From Chryseobacterium arthrosphaerae (lineage in GTDB: Bacteria > Bacteroidota > Bacteroidia > Flavobacteriales > Weeksellaceae), in contig NZ_MAYG01000001.1 of assembly GCF_001684965.1 (NCBI RefSeq), forward strand, positions 3,100,001-3,164,000: a stretch of DNA of 64,000 nt. Direction: 5' to 3'. The notes under the pieces were generated by a model, which was not told the DNA's origin, ran no database searches, and saw only the letters and a program-made list of their open reading frames with translations. A program made the translations under genes and the position numbers. Each line of letters begins with the position of its first letter. The first letter of the stretch is position 1. Below are positions 1 through 8,763 of the stretch, piece after piece.

Positions 1-762
1 TCCTGTTCCTTTTGAAAATCTGCTGAAAATGGCCATATTCAATTTTGCCTGGAAAGAATAGTTATCAGGCACCATCCTGGTATAGCGTAATGCCACATTC
101 TGGAAAGTATATCCGAAATGATCTTTTCTGTTTTCATCTGAACGGTAATGTTTTCCTCCCAGCTGATAATCATACGTACTATTAACTCTCCTGTCATTAT
201 AATCCCTTACGTTGATGGAATATTCAAGACCGAAATCATTTTTTCCTTTTGTATAGCCGGCATAGGCTGAGCCGTTCACAAATCCCGTATTCAAAGCAGA
301 GAAGACTTCGGTTCCGGATACATATCCTGTCTCCGCAGATTTTGTCACAATATTCACCACCGTATCTGCCAGGGTTGCCCATCTTGCAGGCGGAATATCA
401 TAATACTCCACTTTCACCACTTCCTGAGGAGCCACACTCCGGATCTGCAGGTCTGTAGCTTCAATTCCATTGATCAGGAAAAGTGTAGTTCCTCCTTTTG
501 TACTGGTAATTGTATTACCGATCGGGTCAAGCTGTAATTCGGGAAGAGTTTTCAGCAGATCTTTTGCATAGCGGGCTTTTTCCAGGGCTTCTTTATCAAA
601 GGTGTAGACAGCCTTATCCGCCAATTGCTTTTTACGCTGTGATTTTAAAATAACTTCCTGAATCTCTTTGGGTGTTGCAACCTCTGCGGTATCTTTTTCT
701 GCTTCCTGAGAAAAGGCAAAGGTTCCCCAAAGAAGGAACAGGGTATATATCGTTTTTTTCAT
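1..762 (-). CDS. TonB-dependent receptor / outer-membrane beta-barrel protein, 5' part only
   Basis: The first 254 codons of a minus-strand gene are present; its 3' end lies beyond base 1. The start codon at 762 opens a typical signal peptide (MKKTIYTLFLLWGTFAFSQ). It is followed by a TonB-receptor plug-like region with the phrases LLKTLPELQLDP and LFLINGIEATDLQI, then VVNIVTK before the first barrel strands. This matches the large Bacteroidetes family of outer-membrane barrel proteins with a plug but without the usual N-terminal carboxypeptidase-like repeat domain. The substrate cannot be read. It is divergent from the barrel gene at 923, with 160 bp between them. Seen: frame, signal peptide, plug motifs. 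Inferred: receptor function. Confidence 0.85.
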   Translation of the reverse strand, partial: MKKTIYTLFLLWGTFAFSQEAEKDTAEVATPKEIQEVILKSQRKKQLADKAVYTFDKEALEKARYAKDLLKTLPELQLDPIGNTITSTKGGTTLFLINGIEATDLQIRSVAPQEVVKVEYYDIPPARWATLADTVVNIVTKSAETGYVSGTEVFSALNTGFVNGSAYAGYTKGKNDFGLEYSINVRDYNDRRVNSTYDYQLGGKHYRSDENRKDHFGYTFQNVALRYTRMVPDNYSFQAKLNMAIFSRFSKGTG

Positions 763-922
763 GTCAAATAATGAACTTATACTCTTAGGACAATTGATCT
801 TTCACAGATATTACATTGGCAAACATTAGCCTTGAATGAATTTTTTTTAATAAAATTTTATTATTATGTTAAATTCAGCCCGCTTTTTGCTGTTTTTTTG
901 AAACATCACAAAATATAAAGTC

Positions 923-1675
923 ATGAAAAAAGCAGTCCTGTTACTTCCATGCGTTCTGTTTGCTGCAGCCCAGGCTCAGGAAACAGAAAATAACCCGGCA
1001 GAAAAGATGAATATCATCAAAACCAATGTCACAGCCTATGCTTTCCGGAATATTAATCTGTCTTACGAAAGAGCGATCAACCAGTGGTTCTCCGTGAATA
1101 TTGGATTCGGGACCATGCCGGAAGGAAAGGTTCCCTTCATCAATGCCTTCCTGAAAGATGAGGATGAAAAAAGATTTCAGAATCTCAGAGTAAAAGCAAC
1201 AAACTTTACCATAGAGCCCAGATTTTACATAGGACATGGATATGGAAAAGGATTTTATATTGCCCCTTATTACCGGCACTCCGATGTTTCGTCCAATACG
1301 TTTGATTTCTACTATGATTACAATGGGCCGGACGGAAATACCTACCAGATCCCTCTCAAAGGAGAAGGCAGTACTAAAGGAGACAGTGGCGGATTAATGG
1401 TAGGAGTACAGTTTTTCCTCACCACAAGCCGGAACCTCGTCCTTGATTTCTGGATTGCAGGAGCCCATTATGGAAGCGGCAGAGGAGATTTCAGTATGAC
1501 TTCCAATTATGTGCTTACCCCGGATATGCAGGCACAGCTAAAAAAAGAAATAGAAAACCTGGATATCCCATTTGTAAAATATACTGTGGAAACGAATGCC
1601 AATGGAGCAAGAATAAAAGTGGATGGTCCGTGGGCTGGTTTCAGAAGCGGGCTTTCTTTGGGATACAGATTTTAA
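923..1675 (+). CDS. Outer-membrane beta-barrel protein, DUF3575-like
   Basis: 250 residues with an N-terminal signal peptide ending near AAAQAQ (residues 1-19). The mature protein begins KTNVTAYAFRNINLSYERA, which resembles the start of the Bacteroidetes DUF3575 outer-membrane family. It then alternates aromatic and polar strands and ends in F (LGYRF), as outer-membrane barrels recognised by the BAM machinery do. Function is unknown; a small porin-like or structural barrel is likely. It is probably monocistronic: an AT-rich terminator candidate follows and the next gene has its own leader. The start is the only Met preceding the signal peptide. Confidence 0.8.
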   Translation: MKKAVLLLPCVLFAAAQAQETENNPAEKMNIIKTNVTAYAFRNINLSYERAINQWFSVNIGFGTMPEGKVPFINAFLKDEDEKRFQNLRVKATNFTIEPRFYIGHGYGKGFYIAPYYRHSDVSSNTFDFYYDYNGPDGNTYQIPLKGEGSTKGDSGGLMVGVQFFLTTSRNLVLDFWIAGAHYGSGRGDFSMTSNYVLTPDMQAQLKKEIENLDIPFVKYTVETNANGARIKVDGPWAGFRSGLSLGYRF

Positions 1676-1679
1676 AAAA

Positions 1680-1717
1680 TACAATTAAAACCCAAAATAA
1701 TTGTACTTTCTTTTTTT
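1680..1717 (+). terminator. AT-rich hairpin with T tract after the DUF3575-like gene
   Basis: Arms 1680-1686 (tacaatt) and 1699-1705 (aattgta) are perfectly complementary and are followed by ctttcttttttt. It lies between the barrel gene stop and the response regulator start. The stem is weak (7 bp, AT-rich), so this is a moderate call. Confidence 0.4.
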
Positions 1718-1775
1718 ATGAATGGTTTTTTTTATCTTTAAGCCAAACAATTGCTTATTTGGATGAATACTGAAT

Positions 1776-2453
1776 ATGAAAATCCTGATCATAGAAGACC
1801 ATAAAGAACTTGCAGCCAATACAGTAGATTACCTTAAGAAAGAAGATTATATCTGTGAAATAGCCTCTAATGCAAAGGAAGCGTTAGAGAAAATTGAGCT
1901 TTTTGAATATGATTGTATTCTTCTGGACCTGATGCTGCCTGATGGTAACGGACTTGAGATTTTAAGACATATTAAAAATGACACTCCACAGGCAAGCATT
2001 ATCATTGTGTCAGCCAAAGACTCTTTAGATACAAAACTGATGGGGCTAGATGACGGAGCAGATGATTATATCACCAAGCCCTTTTCACTTCCGGAACTGC
2101 ATTCCAGAATCAAAGCTGTTTTGAGAAGAAAAACCTCCGAGACCAACCACCATCTCATTTTCAATGAAATTACCGTGGACCTGGAATCCAAAGAATGTAA
2201 AATCAATGGTAAATCCGTCAATTTTACAAGGAAAGAGTTGCATCTACTTATTTATTTTATCAACAATCAGAACAGGATGTTGTCTAAGCAGTCTATTGCA
2301 AGCCATCTGTGGGGCGATTATACGTACAGTATTGATAATATAGATTTTGTTTACCAGCATCTTAAAAATTTAAGAAAAAAAATTCTTGATGCAGGAGGGA
2401 AAGATTATCTCCACACCGTTTACGGATTAGGCTATAAATGGATTGACAAATGA
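1776..2453 (+). CDS. Response regulator, OmpR/PhoB family
   Basis: 225 residues: an N-terminal receiver domain (about 1-117) with the acidic pair ED at 7-8, phosphoacceptor Asp51 in LLDLMLPD and the conserved Lys in ITKPF, then a winged-helix DNA-binding domain (about 125-225) containing FTRKELHLL and a C-terminal GYKW. It overlaps the downstream histidine kinase by ATGA (2450-2453), so the two form a co-translated two-component system. OmpR-type regulators usually bind tandem direct repeats; such a repeat lies at 3768-3789 before the porin. Known: family mechanism. Inferred: the porin-transporter pair as target. Confidence 0.95.
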   Translation: MKILIIEDHKELAANTVDYLKKEDYICEIASNAKEALEKIELFEYDCILLDLMLPDGNGLEILRHIKNDTPQASIIIVSAKDSLDTKLMGLDDGADDYITKPFSLPELHSRIKAVLRRKTSETNHHLIFNEITVDLESKECKINGKSVNFTRKELHLLIYFINNQNRMLSKQSIASHLWGDYTYSIDNIDFVYQHLKNLRKKILDAGGKDYLHTVYGLGYKWIDK

Positions 2454-3718
2454 ATTTAAGTTTTCGATTTGCCAGAGCATTTACCCTTCTTGTATTTTTT
2501 GTTCTGATCACCGGTTTTGCTATTTTTTATTTTGCGTTTGAAAGAGCTACCATGCGATCTGCTATCCTCAAGCTTGAAGACCTGAATGCCTATGTTGCAG
2601 ATAAGCTGAACCGGGATCCCAACTATGACTATCTTACCGCCCATCATCGGCAGACCCAGGTAAAAATTCTTCCTCCCCATTCTACAACCACCAAAGAAAA
2701 AATCATTGAAGAAAAATATATCTGGAACAAAAGCATCCAGTCTTACATCAACAAAATTACAGTAATCACCTATCCTGTTATTCACCAGAAAAAATATGCT
2801 ATAACAAGTGTACGGTATATTACCATTATCGAAAATCATTTTCTGATAAGTATTATCATGGTCGTTGCCTGGATTATGGTGTTCCTGATCATTCTCACCA
2901 TCATTGTAAGTGTTCTGGTCTCTAAAAAAATCCTCGAACCTTTTTATCATGCGATGGATGAAATCAAAAAATTCAGCCTGAAAGACAGCCGGCCAATGAA
3001 TCTGATGAAAACCCGTACTGAGGAGTTCAGATCATTGAACGGATTTCTTATAAAAATGTCCGAAAGCTCTAAAAAAGATTATCACCTTTTAGAAGAACTG
3101 TCAGAAAATACGTCTCATGAGTTACAAACCCCTTTAGCTTCTATCAAAGGAAAAATAGAACTTTTGATGGACAGTGAACTTTCAGAAAACCAACTCATCA
3201 CTCTTTCTTCGATGAATGATGAGCTGGACCGGCTTTCATCGATCAATCAATCTCTTATATTACTCGCCAGACTGGATCATTTTGAAAGAGAAGATTCACA
3301 TCTTGTCAATTTTTCACAATTGCTTCAGGAAAGGCTCTTTTACTTTGAAGATTTATTTGAAATTCAGAACCTGACCCTTACAAAAGAGATCCAGGAAGAG
3401 GTATATCTTAATTTTGATAAAAATTTAGCTACTATTGTCATCAACAACCTTATCAATAATTCTAAAAGACACAATATTGATCATGGAAAAATCTCTGTAA
3501 TCCTTACAGGAACTTATTTACAGATCTCCAATACCGGAAATCCACCCACGATTCCTACCGACGAATTATTCAAAAGATTCAAGCGTGGAAACCCCAATCA
3601 AAATTCCATTGGGATTGGTTTGGCGCTCGTGAAGAAAATTCTGGAGATTTATAATGCAGAAATCTCTTATCATTTTGAAGGCAATTTGCACACCATAAAA
3701 GTTAATTTATCAAAATAA
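2450..3718 (+). CDS. Sensor histidine kinase
   Basis: 422 residues. Two membrane segments (about 6-29 and 132-158) enclose a roughly 100-residue periplasmic sensor region. A short linker leads to the dimerisation domain with the H-box TSHELQTPLAS (His223 phosphorylated), then an HATPase domain with the N-box NNLINNSKRH, a GNP-containing G1 region and the G2 motif SIGIGLALVKK. It is the cognate kinase of the response regulator whose stop it overlaps. The ligand is unknown; the adjacent porin and MHS symporter suggest an organic acid or compatible solute signal. HATPase is somewhat short, typical of Bacteroidetes kinases. Confidence 0.95.
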   Translation: MNLSFRFARAFTLLVFFVLITGFAIFYFAFERATMRSAILKLEDLNAYVADKLNRDPNYDYLTAHHRQTQVKILPPHSTTTKEKIIEEKYIWNKSIQSYINKITVITYPVIHQKKYAITSVRYITIIENHFLISIIMVVAWIMVFLIILTIIVSVLVSKKILEPFYHAMDEIKKFSLKDSRPMNLMKTRTEEFRSLNGFLIKMSESSKKDYHLLEELSENTSHELQTPLASIKGKIELLMDSELSENQLITLSSMNDELDRLSSINQSLILLARLDHFEREDSHLVNFSQLLQERLFYFEDLFEIQNLTLTKEIQEEVYLNFDKNLATIVINNLINNSKRHNIDHGKISVILTGTYLQISNTGNPPTIPTDELFKRFKRGNPNQNSIGIGLALVKKILEIYNAEISYHFEGNLHTIKVNLSK

Positions 3719-3767
3719 ATACCTGATTTACAAAAACATAATAACAAAAATTCAAATTCTGTAAAAA

Positions 3768-3797
3768 CTTCAGAATTTCTTCAGAATTTATATCTTG
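3768..3797 (+). promoter_or_regulatory. Tandem 11-bp repeat and -7-like element before the porin
   Basis: cttcagaattt occurs twice head to tail with no gap (3768-3778 and 3779-3789). A phase of one helical turn is typical of OmpR-family binding sites. Immediately downstream is tatcttgt (3790-3797 region), close to the Bacteroidetes -7 consensus TAnnTTTG, and the porin ATG follows at 3821. The repeat therefore sits where a -33 contact or activator would be. The adjacent response regulator is the obvious candidate ligand (inference). Confidence 0.5.
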
Positions 3798-3820
3798 TTT
3801 AGGTGCAAACAAAAGCACTC

Positions 3821-5233
3821 ATGAAAAAACTACTCATTATTATCAGTGTAATGCTTGTACAAAACATCTATAGTCAGGATTCCACCGGTATCAAAAAAAT
3901 TCCTGAAGAAAATGTTTCAGAGAAAAATCCGCTGGATATCGGAGAGCTCAAAATAAAGCTCAACTCCAAAGGTGATCAGTGGATTAAATTGGGTATTTCC
4001 AGCCAGATCTGGCTTCGAAGTATCGAAAACAATCCGGGGACCAGCGTCAATGGGGTTCCTCAGGAACAAACCTATGATGCCGGGATCAGGAGGATGAGGC
4101 TCATTATTCAAAGCCAGGTAACTCCTTTTTATTCTGTGTTCTTACAGATGGGGATCAATAATCAGAATTTTATTTCGGGTGGCGGATCCGGAACAGGTAA
4201 TAATGGAGCCGGTAAGAAAGCCCCGTTCTTTTTCCATGATGCCTATAACGAGCTGGCCATTATCCCGAGAAACAATTTTCAGACGGGAAAACCCAATAAG
4301 AATAACCTTTATCTGGGGGCCGGGCTACATTCCTGGAATGGAGTAAGCCGCCTTACCAATGCCAGTACCACAAAAATGCTTGCAGGAGATATTCCTATTT
4401 TCAACTTTCCTTCTATTGAAATCGCTGATCAGTTTTCAAGACAGCTGGGGGTATTTGTTCATGGAGAATTTGACAGGCTTAACTATCGTTTCAGTGTCAA
4501 CAAGCCTTTTGCGACCAATTTAAAGCCTGTAGTCGGGGGACCTGCAGTAGATAATAATCAAAGCGGAAAATTATCTTATTCAGGATATGCATTTTATCAG
4601 TTCTTCGGCAAAGAAACTACCGTTACATCTTTTTTACCCGGCAATATCCTTGCAGCCAGAAAAGTGCTGAACATAGGAACGGGATTCTATACCAGTAAAG
4701 ATGCTACGCAAACCCAGCCTTCGGAAAATGTTTTTGAATCCCACCCTGCCAATATTTTTGGCGCCGATGTATATTCAGAAATTCCTTTGGGAAATAAAAA
4801 TAAAGAAATGGGGCTCACATTGTATTCGGTATATTACAATTACAATTACGGTCCCAATTACCTTAGAATGAGCGGGCTGCTCAATCCCGGAGCTCCCGAT
4901 CCTTCATTTACAGGCCAAAGAGCGCTGGAAGGAGCCGGAAATAACAGGGTTTTGATGGGAACAGGAAACATCTGGTTCTCTCAGGTGGGTTTCGTTATTC
5001 CTAAATTCAGCACTATTTTAAAAATCCAGCCTTTTTTCAACTATGCGCTTAAAAATATGAAAGCCCTCAACCAAAGCGGAAGCTATTATGACATAGGCAC
5101 CAACTTTTATTTATATGGCCAGAATGCAAGAATTGTTGTTCAGTACAGCAGCAGGCCGCTATATGATATTGCTGACAAAACTGTTTTTGACAGAAAAGGT
5201 GAATTTCTGTTGTCTTTACAAATCGTACTTTAA
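3821..5233 (+). CDS. Outer-membrane porin, phosphate/anion-selective porin-like
   Basis: 470 residues from the ATG at 3821; an upstream in-frame GTG at 3803 would add six residues before the signal peptide and is less likely. The signal peptide MKKLLIIISVMLVQNIYSQ is followed by a region that opens with WIKLGISSQIWLR and has RRMRLIIQSQVTPFYSVFLQ, the pattern of strand-turn-strand in Bacteroidetes porins of the phosphate-selective O/P type. The C-terminus LLSLQIVL fits a final barrel strand. Only 19 nt separate it from the MHS transporter, so they are one operon: porin for entry through the outer membrane, symporter for the inner membrane. Selectivity is not determinable from sequence alone. 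Confidence 0.8.
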   Translation: MKKLLIIISVMLVQNIYSQDSTGIKKIPEENVSEKNPLDIGELKIKLNSKGDQWIKLGISSQIWLRSIENNPGTSVNGVPQEQTYDAGIRRMRLIIQSQVTPFYSVFLQMGINNQNFISGGGSGTGNNGAGKKAPFFFHDAYNELAIIPRNNFQTGKPNKNNLYLGAGLHSWNGVSRLTNASTTKMLAGDIPIFNFPSIEIADQFSRQLGVFVHGEFDRLNYRFSVNKPFATNLKPVVGGPAVDNNQSGKLSYSGYAFYQFFGKETTVTSFLPGNILAARKVLNIGTGFYTSKDATQTQPSENVFESHPANIFGADVYSEIPLGNKNKEMGLTLYSVYYNYNYGPNYLRMSGLLNPGAPDPSFTGQRALEGAGNNRVLMGTGNIWFSQVGFVIPKFSTILKIQPFFNYALKNMKALNQSGSYYDIGTNFYLYGQNARIVVQYSSRPLYDIADKTVFDRKGEFLLSLQIVL

Positions 5234-5252
5234 AATTTAATATCTTACTTAT

Positions 5253-6545
5253 ATGAATACTGCCCCAATTACTACTGCCCAAAGAATCAAAGCCATTGTA
5301 GGCGGATCTGTTGGAAACCTTGTTGAATGGTACGACTGGTATGCCTATGCTGCCTTTGCCATTTATTTTTCAAACTCTTTTTTTCCGGACTCCGATCTCA
5401 ATGCCCAGCTGATGAATACCGCCGGAATATTCGCCGTAGGATTTCTGATGAGGCCTATCGGAGGCTGGATGTTTGGAAGTATAGCCGACAAAATCGGAAG
5501 AAAGAAAGCAATGACACTTTCCGTGCTGTTGATGTCATTCGGATCACTGCTTATCGCTTTAACTCCTACGTATGAAACGATAGGGATACTGGCTCCCATT
5601 TTACTTTTAATTGCGAGATTGCTTCAGGGATTAAGTGTAGGTGGAGAATATGGAGTTTCCGCAACCTATCTCAGTGAAATGGCCACCCAGGACAGAAGAG
5701 GATTTTATTCCAGTTTTCAGTATGTAACGCTGATTGGCGGCCAGCTGATCGCCCTGGGAATCCAGCTTATTTTACAAAAGCTGTTACTAACGGAAACCCA
5801 GTTGGAGAATTGGGGCTGGAGGATCCCTTTTGTCATTGGAGCCCTGCTCTCTGTCATTGCGCTGTATTTACGGGCCAACCTTCACGAAACAGAAGCTTTT
5901 GAAAATAAAAAAGAGGTCAGTGAAAAGAAAAAAGGAACTGTCAAAGAGCTGCTTAAGCATCCAAAAGCTTTACTCACAGTCATTGGTCTTACTTTAGGCG
6001 GAACGTTAGCTTTTTATACCTATACGACTTATATGCAGAAATTCCTGGTCAATACCGTTCATCTTACCAAAGAACAGTCTACCCTGATCTCCTTTATTTC
6101 TTTATTTATATTTGCCTGTTTGCAACCCGTCTTCGGAGGATTGTCTGATAAAATAGGAAGGCGGCCACTTCTTCTTGGCTTCGGAATCCTGGGAACAATA
6201 TGTACTGTTCCGCTTCTCACGGCACTCAGCAACACGACATCCATGTGGACTGCATTTTTACTGATCATGGCTGCTTTAATTATTGTAAGCGGATATACTT
6301 CCATCAATGCTGTTGTAAAGGCAGAACTCTTCCCTTCAGAGATCAGGGCTCTGGGTGTAGGGCTTCCCTATGCACTTACAGTGGCTATTTTCGGTGGTAC
6401 CGCAGAATATATTGCCCTTTGGTTTAAGAAAATGGGTGTAGAAAACTATTTTTACTGGTATATTACGGGATGTATCTTCTTTTCCTTACTTGTTTATGCA
6501 AAAATGAAAGACACCAAAAAGACCTCAGCCTTAGATCAAGATTAA
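5253..6545 (+). CDS. MFS transporter, metabolite:H+ symporter (MHS) family
   Basis: 430 residues with about 12 hydrophobic segments. N-terminal GNLVEWYDWYAYAAF, the DKIGRKKAM loop after TM2 and LLQGLSVGGEYG in TM4 are hallmark MHS-family motifs, and a second DKIGRRPLL loop marks the repeat half. Known members (KgtP, ProP, ShiA) import alpha-ketoglutarate, proline/betaine or shikimate with protons. Which substrate applies here cannot be decided by reading. It is the last gene of the unit begun by the porin and ends at a strong hairpin. Likely under control of the upstream two-component system. Confidence 0.9.
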   Translation: MNTAPITTAQRIKAIVGGSVGNLVEWYDWYAYAAFAIYFSNSFFPDSDLNAQLMNTAGIFAVGFLMRPIGGWMFGSIADKIGRKKAMTLSVLLMSFGSLLIALTPTYETIGILAPILLLIARLLQGLSVGGEYGVSATYLSEMATQDRRGFYSSFQYVTLIGGQLIALGIQLILQKLLLTETQLENWGWRIPFVIGALLSVIALYLRANLHETEAFENKKEVSEKKKGTVKELLKHPKALLTVIGLTLGGTLAFYTYTTYMQKFLVNTVHLTKEQSTLISFISLFIFACLQPVFGGLSDKIGRRPLLLGFGILGTICTVPLLTALSNTTSMWTAFLLIMAALIIVSGYTSINAVVKAELFPSEIRALGVGLPYALTVAIFGGTAEYIALWFKKMGVENYFYWYITGCIFFSLLVYAKMKDTKKTSALDQD

Positions 6546-6565
6546 ATTCTAATCTGTATAAAAAG

Positions 6566-6596
6566 TCCGGCGCTGCAGATTCTCTGCAGCGCCGGA
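6566..6596. terminator. Bidirectional rho-independent terminator
   Basis: A perfect 13-bp GC-rich stem (6566-6578 with 6584-6596) with a 5-nt loop. T-rich tracts follow on the plus strand (tgtatttt) and on the minus strand (ctttttata). It sits between the convergent MHS transporter and the small gene at 6603-6818 and can serve both. Confidence 0.85.
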
Positions 6597-6602
6597 TGTA
6601 TT

Positions 6603-6818
6603 TTAATGATAGGCCTGTTTAAACTTTTCTATGATACTGTCCAGGTTATGACGCTGAACATATACACTTTTTACCTCATCATACCTCGGTGATTTGTAGA
6701 AAACTTCGTGGAAATCCATACTGCCGTTCCCTACTTTTACCACTTTCTGTACTTCGATATTCAACTTTCTTAGCTCGTCTTTAAAGACTTTAAATTCATC
6801 TTGGATACTACTGCTCAT
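6603..6818 (-). CDS. Small cytoplasmic protein, function unknown
   Basis: 71 residues, charged (MSSSIQDEFKVF...), with no signal peptide or membrane segment. It has predicted helical ends (residues 3-25 and 57-70) and a central part with KVGNGSMDFHEV. The gene is bounded by the strong terminator at 6566-6596 and an AT-rich 216-bp upstream region, and its codon use resembles neighbouring genes, so it looks real. I do not recognise the family. Confidence 0.7.
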   Translation of the reverse strand: MSSSIQDEFKVFKDELRKLNIEVQKVVKVGNGSMDFHEVFYKSPRYDEVKSVYVQRHNLDSIIEKFKQAYH

Positions 6819-7034
6819 TAATATTTTTTGGATTTAATTAAAAAACTACTTTTATGATCCAATACCCTCCTGACGTTAGGGGTAAGTCTCAAATTCTGAT
6901 TAAAGTTAGTAAAATTATTCATATATACATAACACTTCATCAATGTTTTATTGTTTTTTTTACAAATAACTGTATAATTTCAAAAACTCTATAGAGATTC
7001 CGTATTTTTACACCCGGTAAAAACTATCAGAAAC

Positions 7035-7709
7035 ATGAATATTAAAGCATTATTCTCATTATTTTCCTTTCTTATTATAATGGCTGTACCTGCTCAGAAG
7101 CAGGAATTCAGAGCTCCTGATTATTCTTTAATTAAAAAAAATATTGAGGATAAAAAATCAGAATTTTATTATCCTGAGCTTTTAAAAAGACTACAGCGGA
7201 GTGATACCCTCCTTACGGGTAATCAGTATCGTCACCTTTATTTCGGCTATACATTTCAAAAAGAATATAAGCCGTACAAAACCAGTAACAAGGCGGAAGA
7301 AATGACTAAATACTATCGCGGCGAAGGTATTACTGAAAAAGATGTGCCGGCAGGAATCAAGCTTTTCCGGGAAGCTCTGGAGGAAAATCCGTTCGATCTT
7401 CGTGCCATGAACTATCTCGTTTATATGTACCGTTTGGTGAAAGATGAGAATATGGCCCAAAAAACAGCAAGTAATTTTCATGGATTATTAGGTGCCATTC
7501 TGGCTTCCGGCGACGGTATGAAATGTGAAACGGCATTCCATGTTATTTCCGTTACCGATGAATATGTACTTTTGAATACGTTTCAAATGGCAATGAAATC
7601 CCAAAGCCTTACCGGAAAATGTGATTACATCGTTTTTGAAAAAGATCAGTACAAAGTCCCGGGACTTTATTTTGATATCAGCAGATTCTACGGAAAGATA
7701 CTAGATTGA
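7035..7709 (+). CDS. DUF4919 domain-containing exported protein
   Basis: 224 residues. Signal peptide about 1-20 (ending AVPAQ), then a helical region containing NQYRHLYFGYTFQKEYKPY and a repeat-like FREALEENPFDLRAMNYLVYMY segment that resembles a single tetratricopeptide unit. A conserved C-terminal half includes GDGMKCETAFHVISVTDEY. This order is characteristic of the Bacteroidetes DUF4919 family, whose role is unknown. The gene stands alone between a 216-bp upstream gap, in which I see no other gene, and a 200-bp gap leading to the sigma-factor operon. Confidence 0.8.
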   Translation: MNIKALFSLFSFLIIMAVPAQKQEFRAPDYSLIKKNIEDKKSEFYYPELLKRLQRSDTLLTGNQYRHLYFGYTFQKEYKPYKTSNKAEEMTKYYRGEGITEKDVPAGIKLFREALEENPFDLRAMNYLVYMYRLVKDENMAQKTASNFHGLLGAILASGDGMKCETAFHVISVTDEYVLLNTFQMAMKSQSLTGKCDYIVFEKDQYKVPGLYFDISRFYGKILD

Positions 7710-7852
7710 TACGGAGTGGCCGGGGAAGGAAACTGTAAGTTTTGCTCAGCATTTCAAGTTTATTTTAAAAAATTATTTGCTGATCATTTCCCATTATAAC
7801 AGGGATTTTAGAGAAGGAAAAATATTTTTTTTCAGAAAAAATAAAATTCAGT

Positions 7853-7877
7853 GTAACATTTTTTCAAGGTTCGTCTC
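7853..7877 (+). promoter_or_regulatory. Candidate ECF-sigma promoter of the hydrolase-sigma operon
   Basis: gtaac at 7853-7857 and cgtctc at 7872-7877 resemble the TGTAAC / CGTC boxes of many ECF sigma promoters. The 14-nt spacer is a little shorter than the usual 16-17, and the ATG lies 35 nt downstream. No TAnnTTTG housekeeping box is seen there. Since the second gene is an ECF sigma factor, autoregulation is the natural reading, but this is an inference from a short motif. Confidence 0.35.
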
Positions 7878-7911
7878 TAAAAGACAAATAAACCTTAAAA
7901 CTTTAGAAATC

Positions 7912-8763
7912 ATGAAAAAATTAACATTCCTTCTTATCATCCTATTATTTTTAGCAGCAGCATGCAATATATTTGGCCAGACAACATCATATCCTTTCGA
8001 GGTAAAGAAAACCGGAAAAGGAAACCGGTCTTTAATTTTCATTCCCGGGTTTGCGTCTTCCGGAGAAGTGTGGAACGAAACGACCGCCAAATTTGAGAAG
8101 AACTTCACCTGTTATACTCTAACAATGGCAGGGTTTGCAGGAGTAAAACCGCAGGCGGATGCCAACTTTGCAGACTGGGAAAAAGGAATTGCTGGCTACA
8201 TCAAGGATAACAAAATTGACAAGCCCATCATCATCGGGCACAGTATGGGCGGCGGTCTTGCCCTGGCCATTGCAGCAGATTACCCGGAACTTGTTGATAA
8301 AATCGTTATTGTAGATACACTTCCCTGCCTGGCTGCGATTTCCAACCCTGATTTTAAATCTAAAGAAAACAACGACTGTTCCGCAACCGTCAATACATTG
8401 ACCACAATGACGGATGAGCAGTTCCGCAAGATGCAGGCACAGGCTATTCCACAACTTCTTGCAGATACTTCCATGCAGGAAACCGTAGTTGGCTGGAGTA
8501 TGAAATCCGACCGAAAAATATTCGCTAAGATGTACTGCGACTTTTCTAATACCGATCTCAGAGAGAAAATAAAAAATATACAGTGTCCTTCCCTTATTCT
8601 GCTGGAATCTTTCTTTATCAACCTGAAACCTACCATTGAAGGACAATACAAAAATCTAAAAAATGCCAATATGCAATATGCTTCCAAAGGCTTACACTTC
8701 ATCATGTATGATGACAAAGAATGGTATCTTAACCAGCTTAATAACTTTTTATCTGCGAAATAA
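7912..8763 (+). CDS. Exported alpha/beta hydrolase
   Basis: 283 residues from the ATG at 7912; the open frame extends upstream to 7777, but that extension lacks coding character and precedes the signal peptide. Residues 1-22 form a signal sequence that contains the possible lipobox LAAAC. The alpha/beta-hydrolase core shows LIFIPGFASSGEVW (oxyanion region), nucleophile Ser111 in IIGHSMGG and a late GLHFIMYDD that supplies the catalytic His. Substrate is unknown. Its stop overlaps the start of the ECF sigma gene (TAATG), so it is co-translated with a regulator, and it may act on an envelope component tied to the stress response. Confidence 0.85.
   Translation: MKKLTFLLIILLFLAAACNIFGQTTSYPFEVKKTGKGNRSLIFIPGFASSGEVWNETTAKFEKNFTCYTLTMAGFAGVKPQADANFADWEKGIAGYIKDNKIDKPIIIGHSMGGGLALAIAADYPELVDKIVIVDTLPCLAAISNPDFKSKENNDCSATVNTLTTMTDEQFRKMQAQAIPQLLADTSMQETVVGWSMKSDRKIFAKMYCDFSNTDLREKIKNIQCPSLILLESFFINLKPTIEGQYKNLKNANMQYASKGLHFIMYDDKEWYLNQLNNFLSAK

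Noticed and set aside
249..458. 69-codon plus frame within the TonB-receptor gene
   Set aside because: Antisense shadow of a clear receptor reading frame; Pro/Ser/Tyr-rich composition typical of reverse frames.
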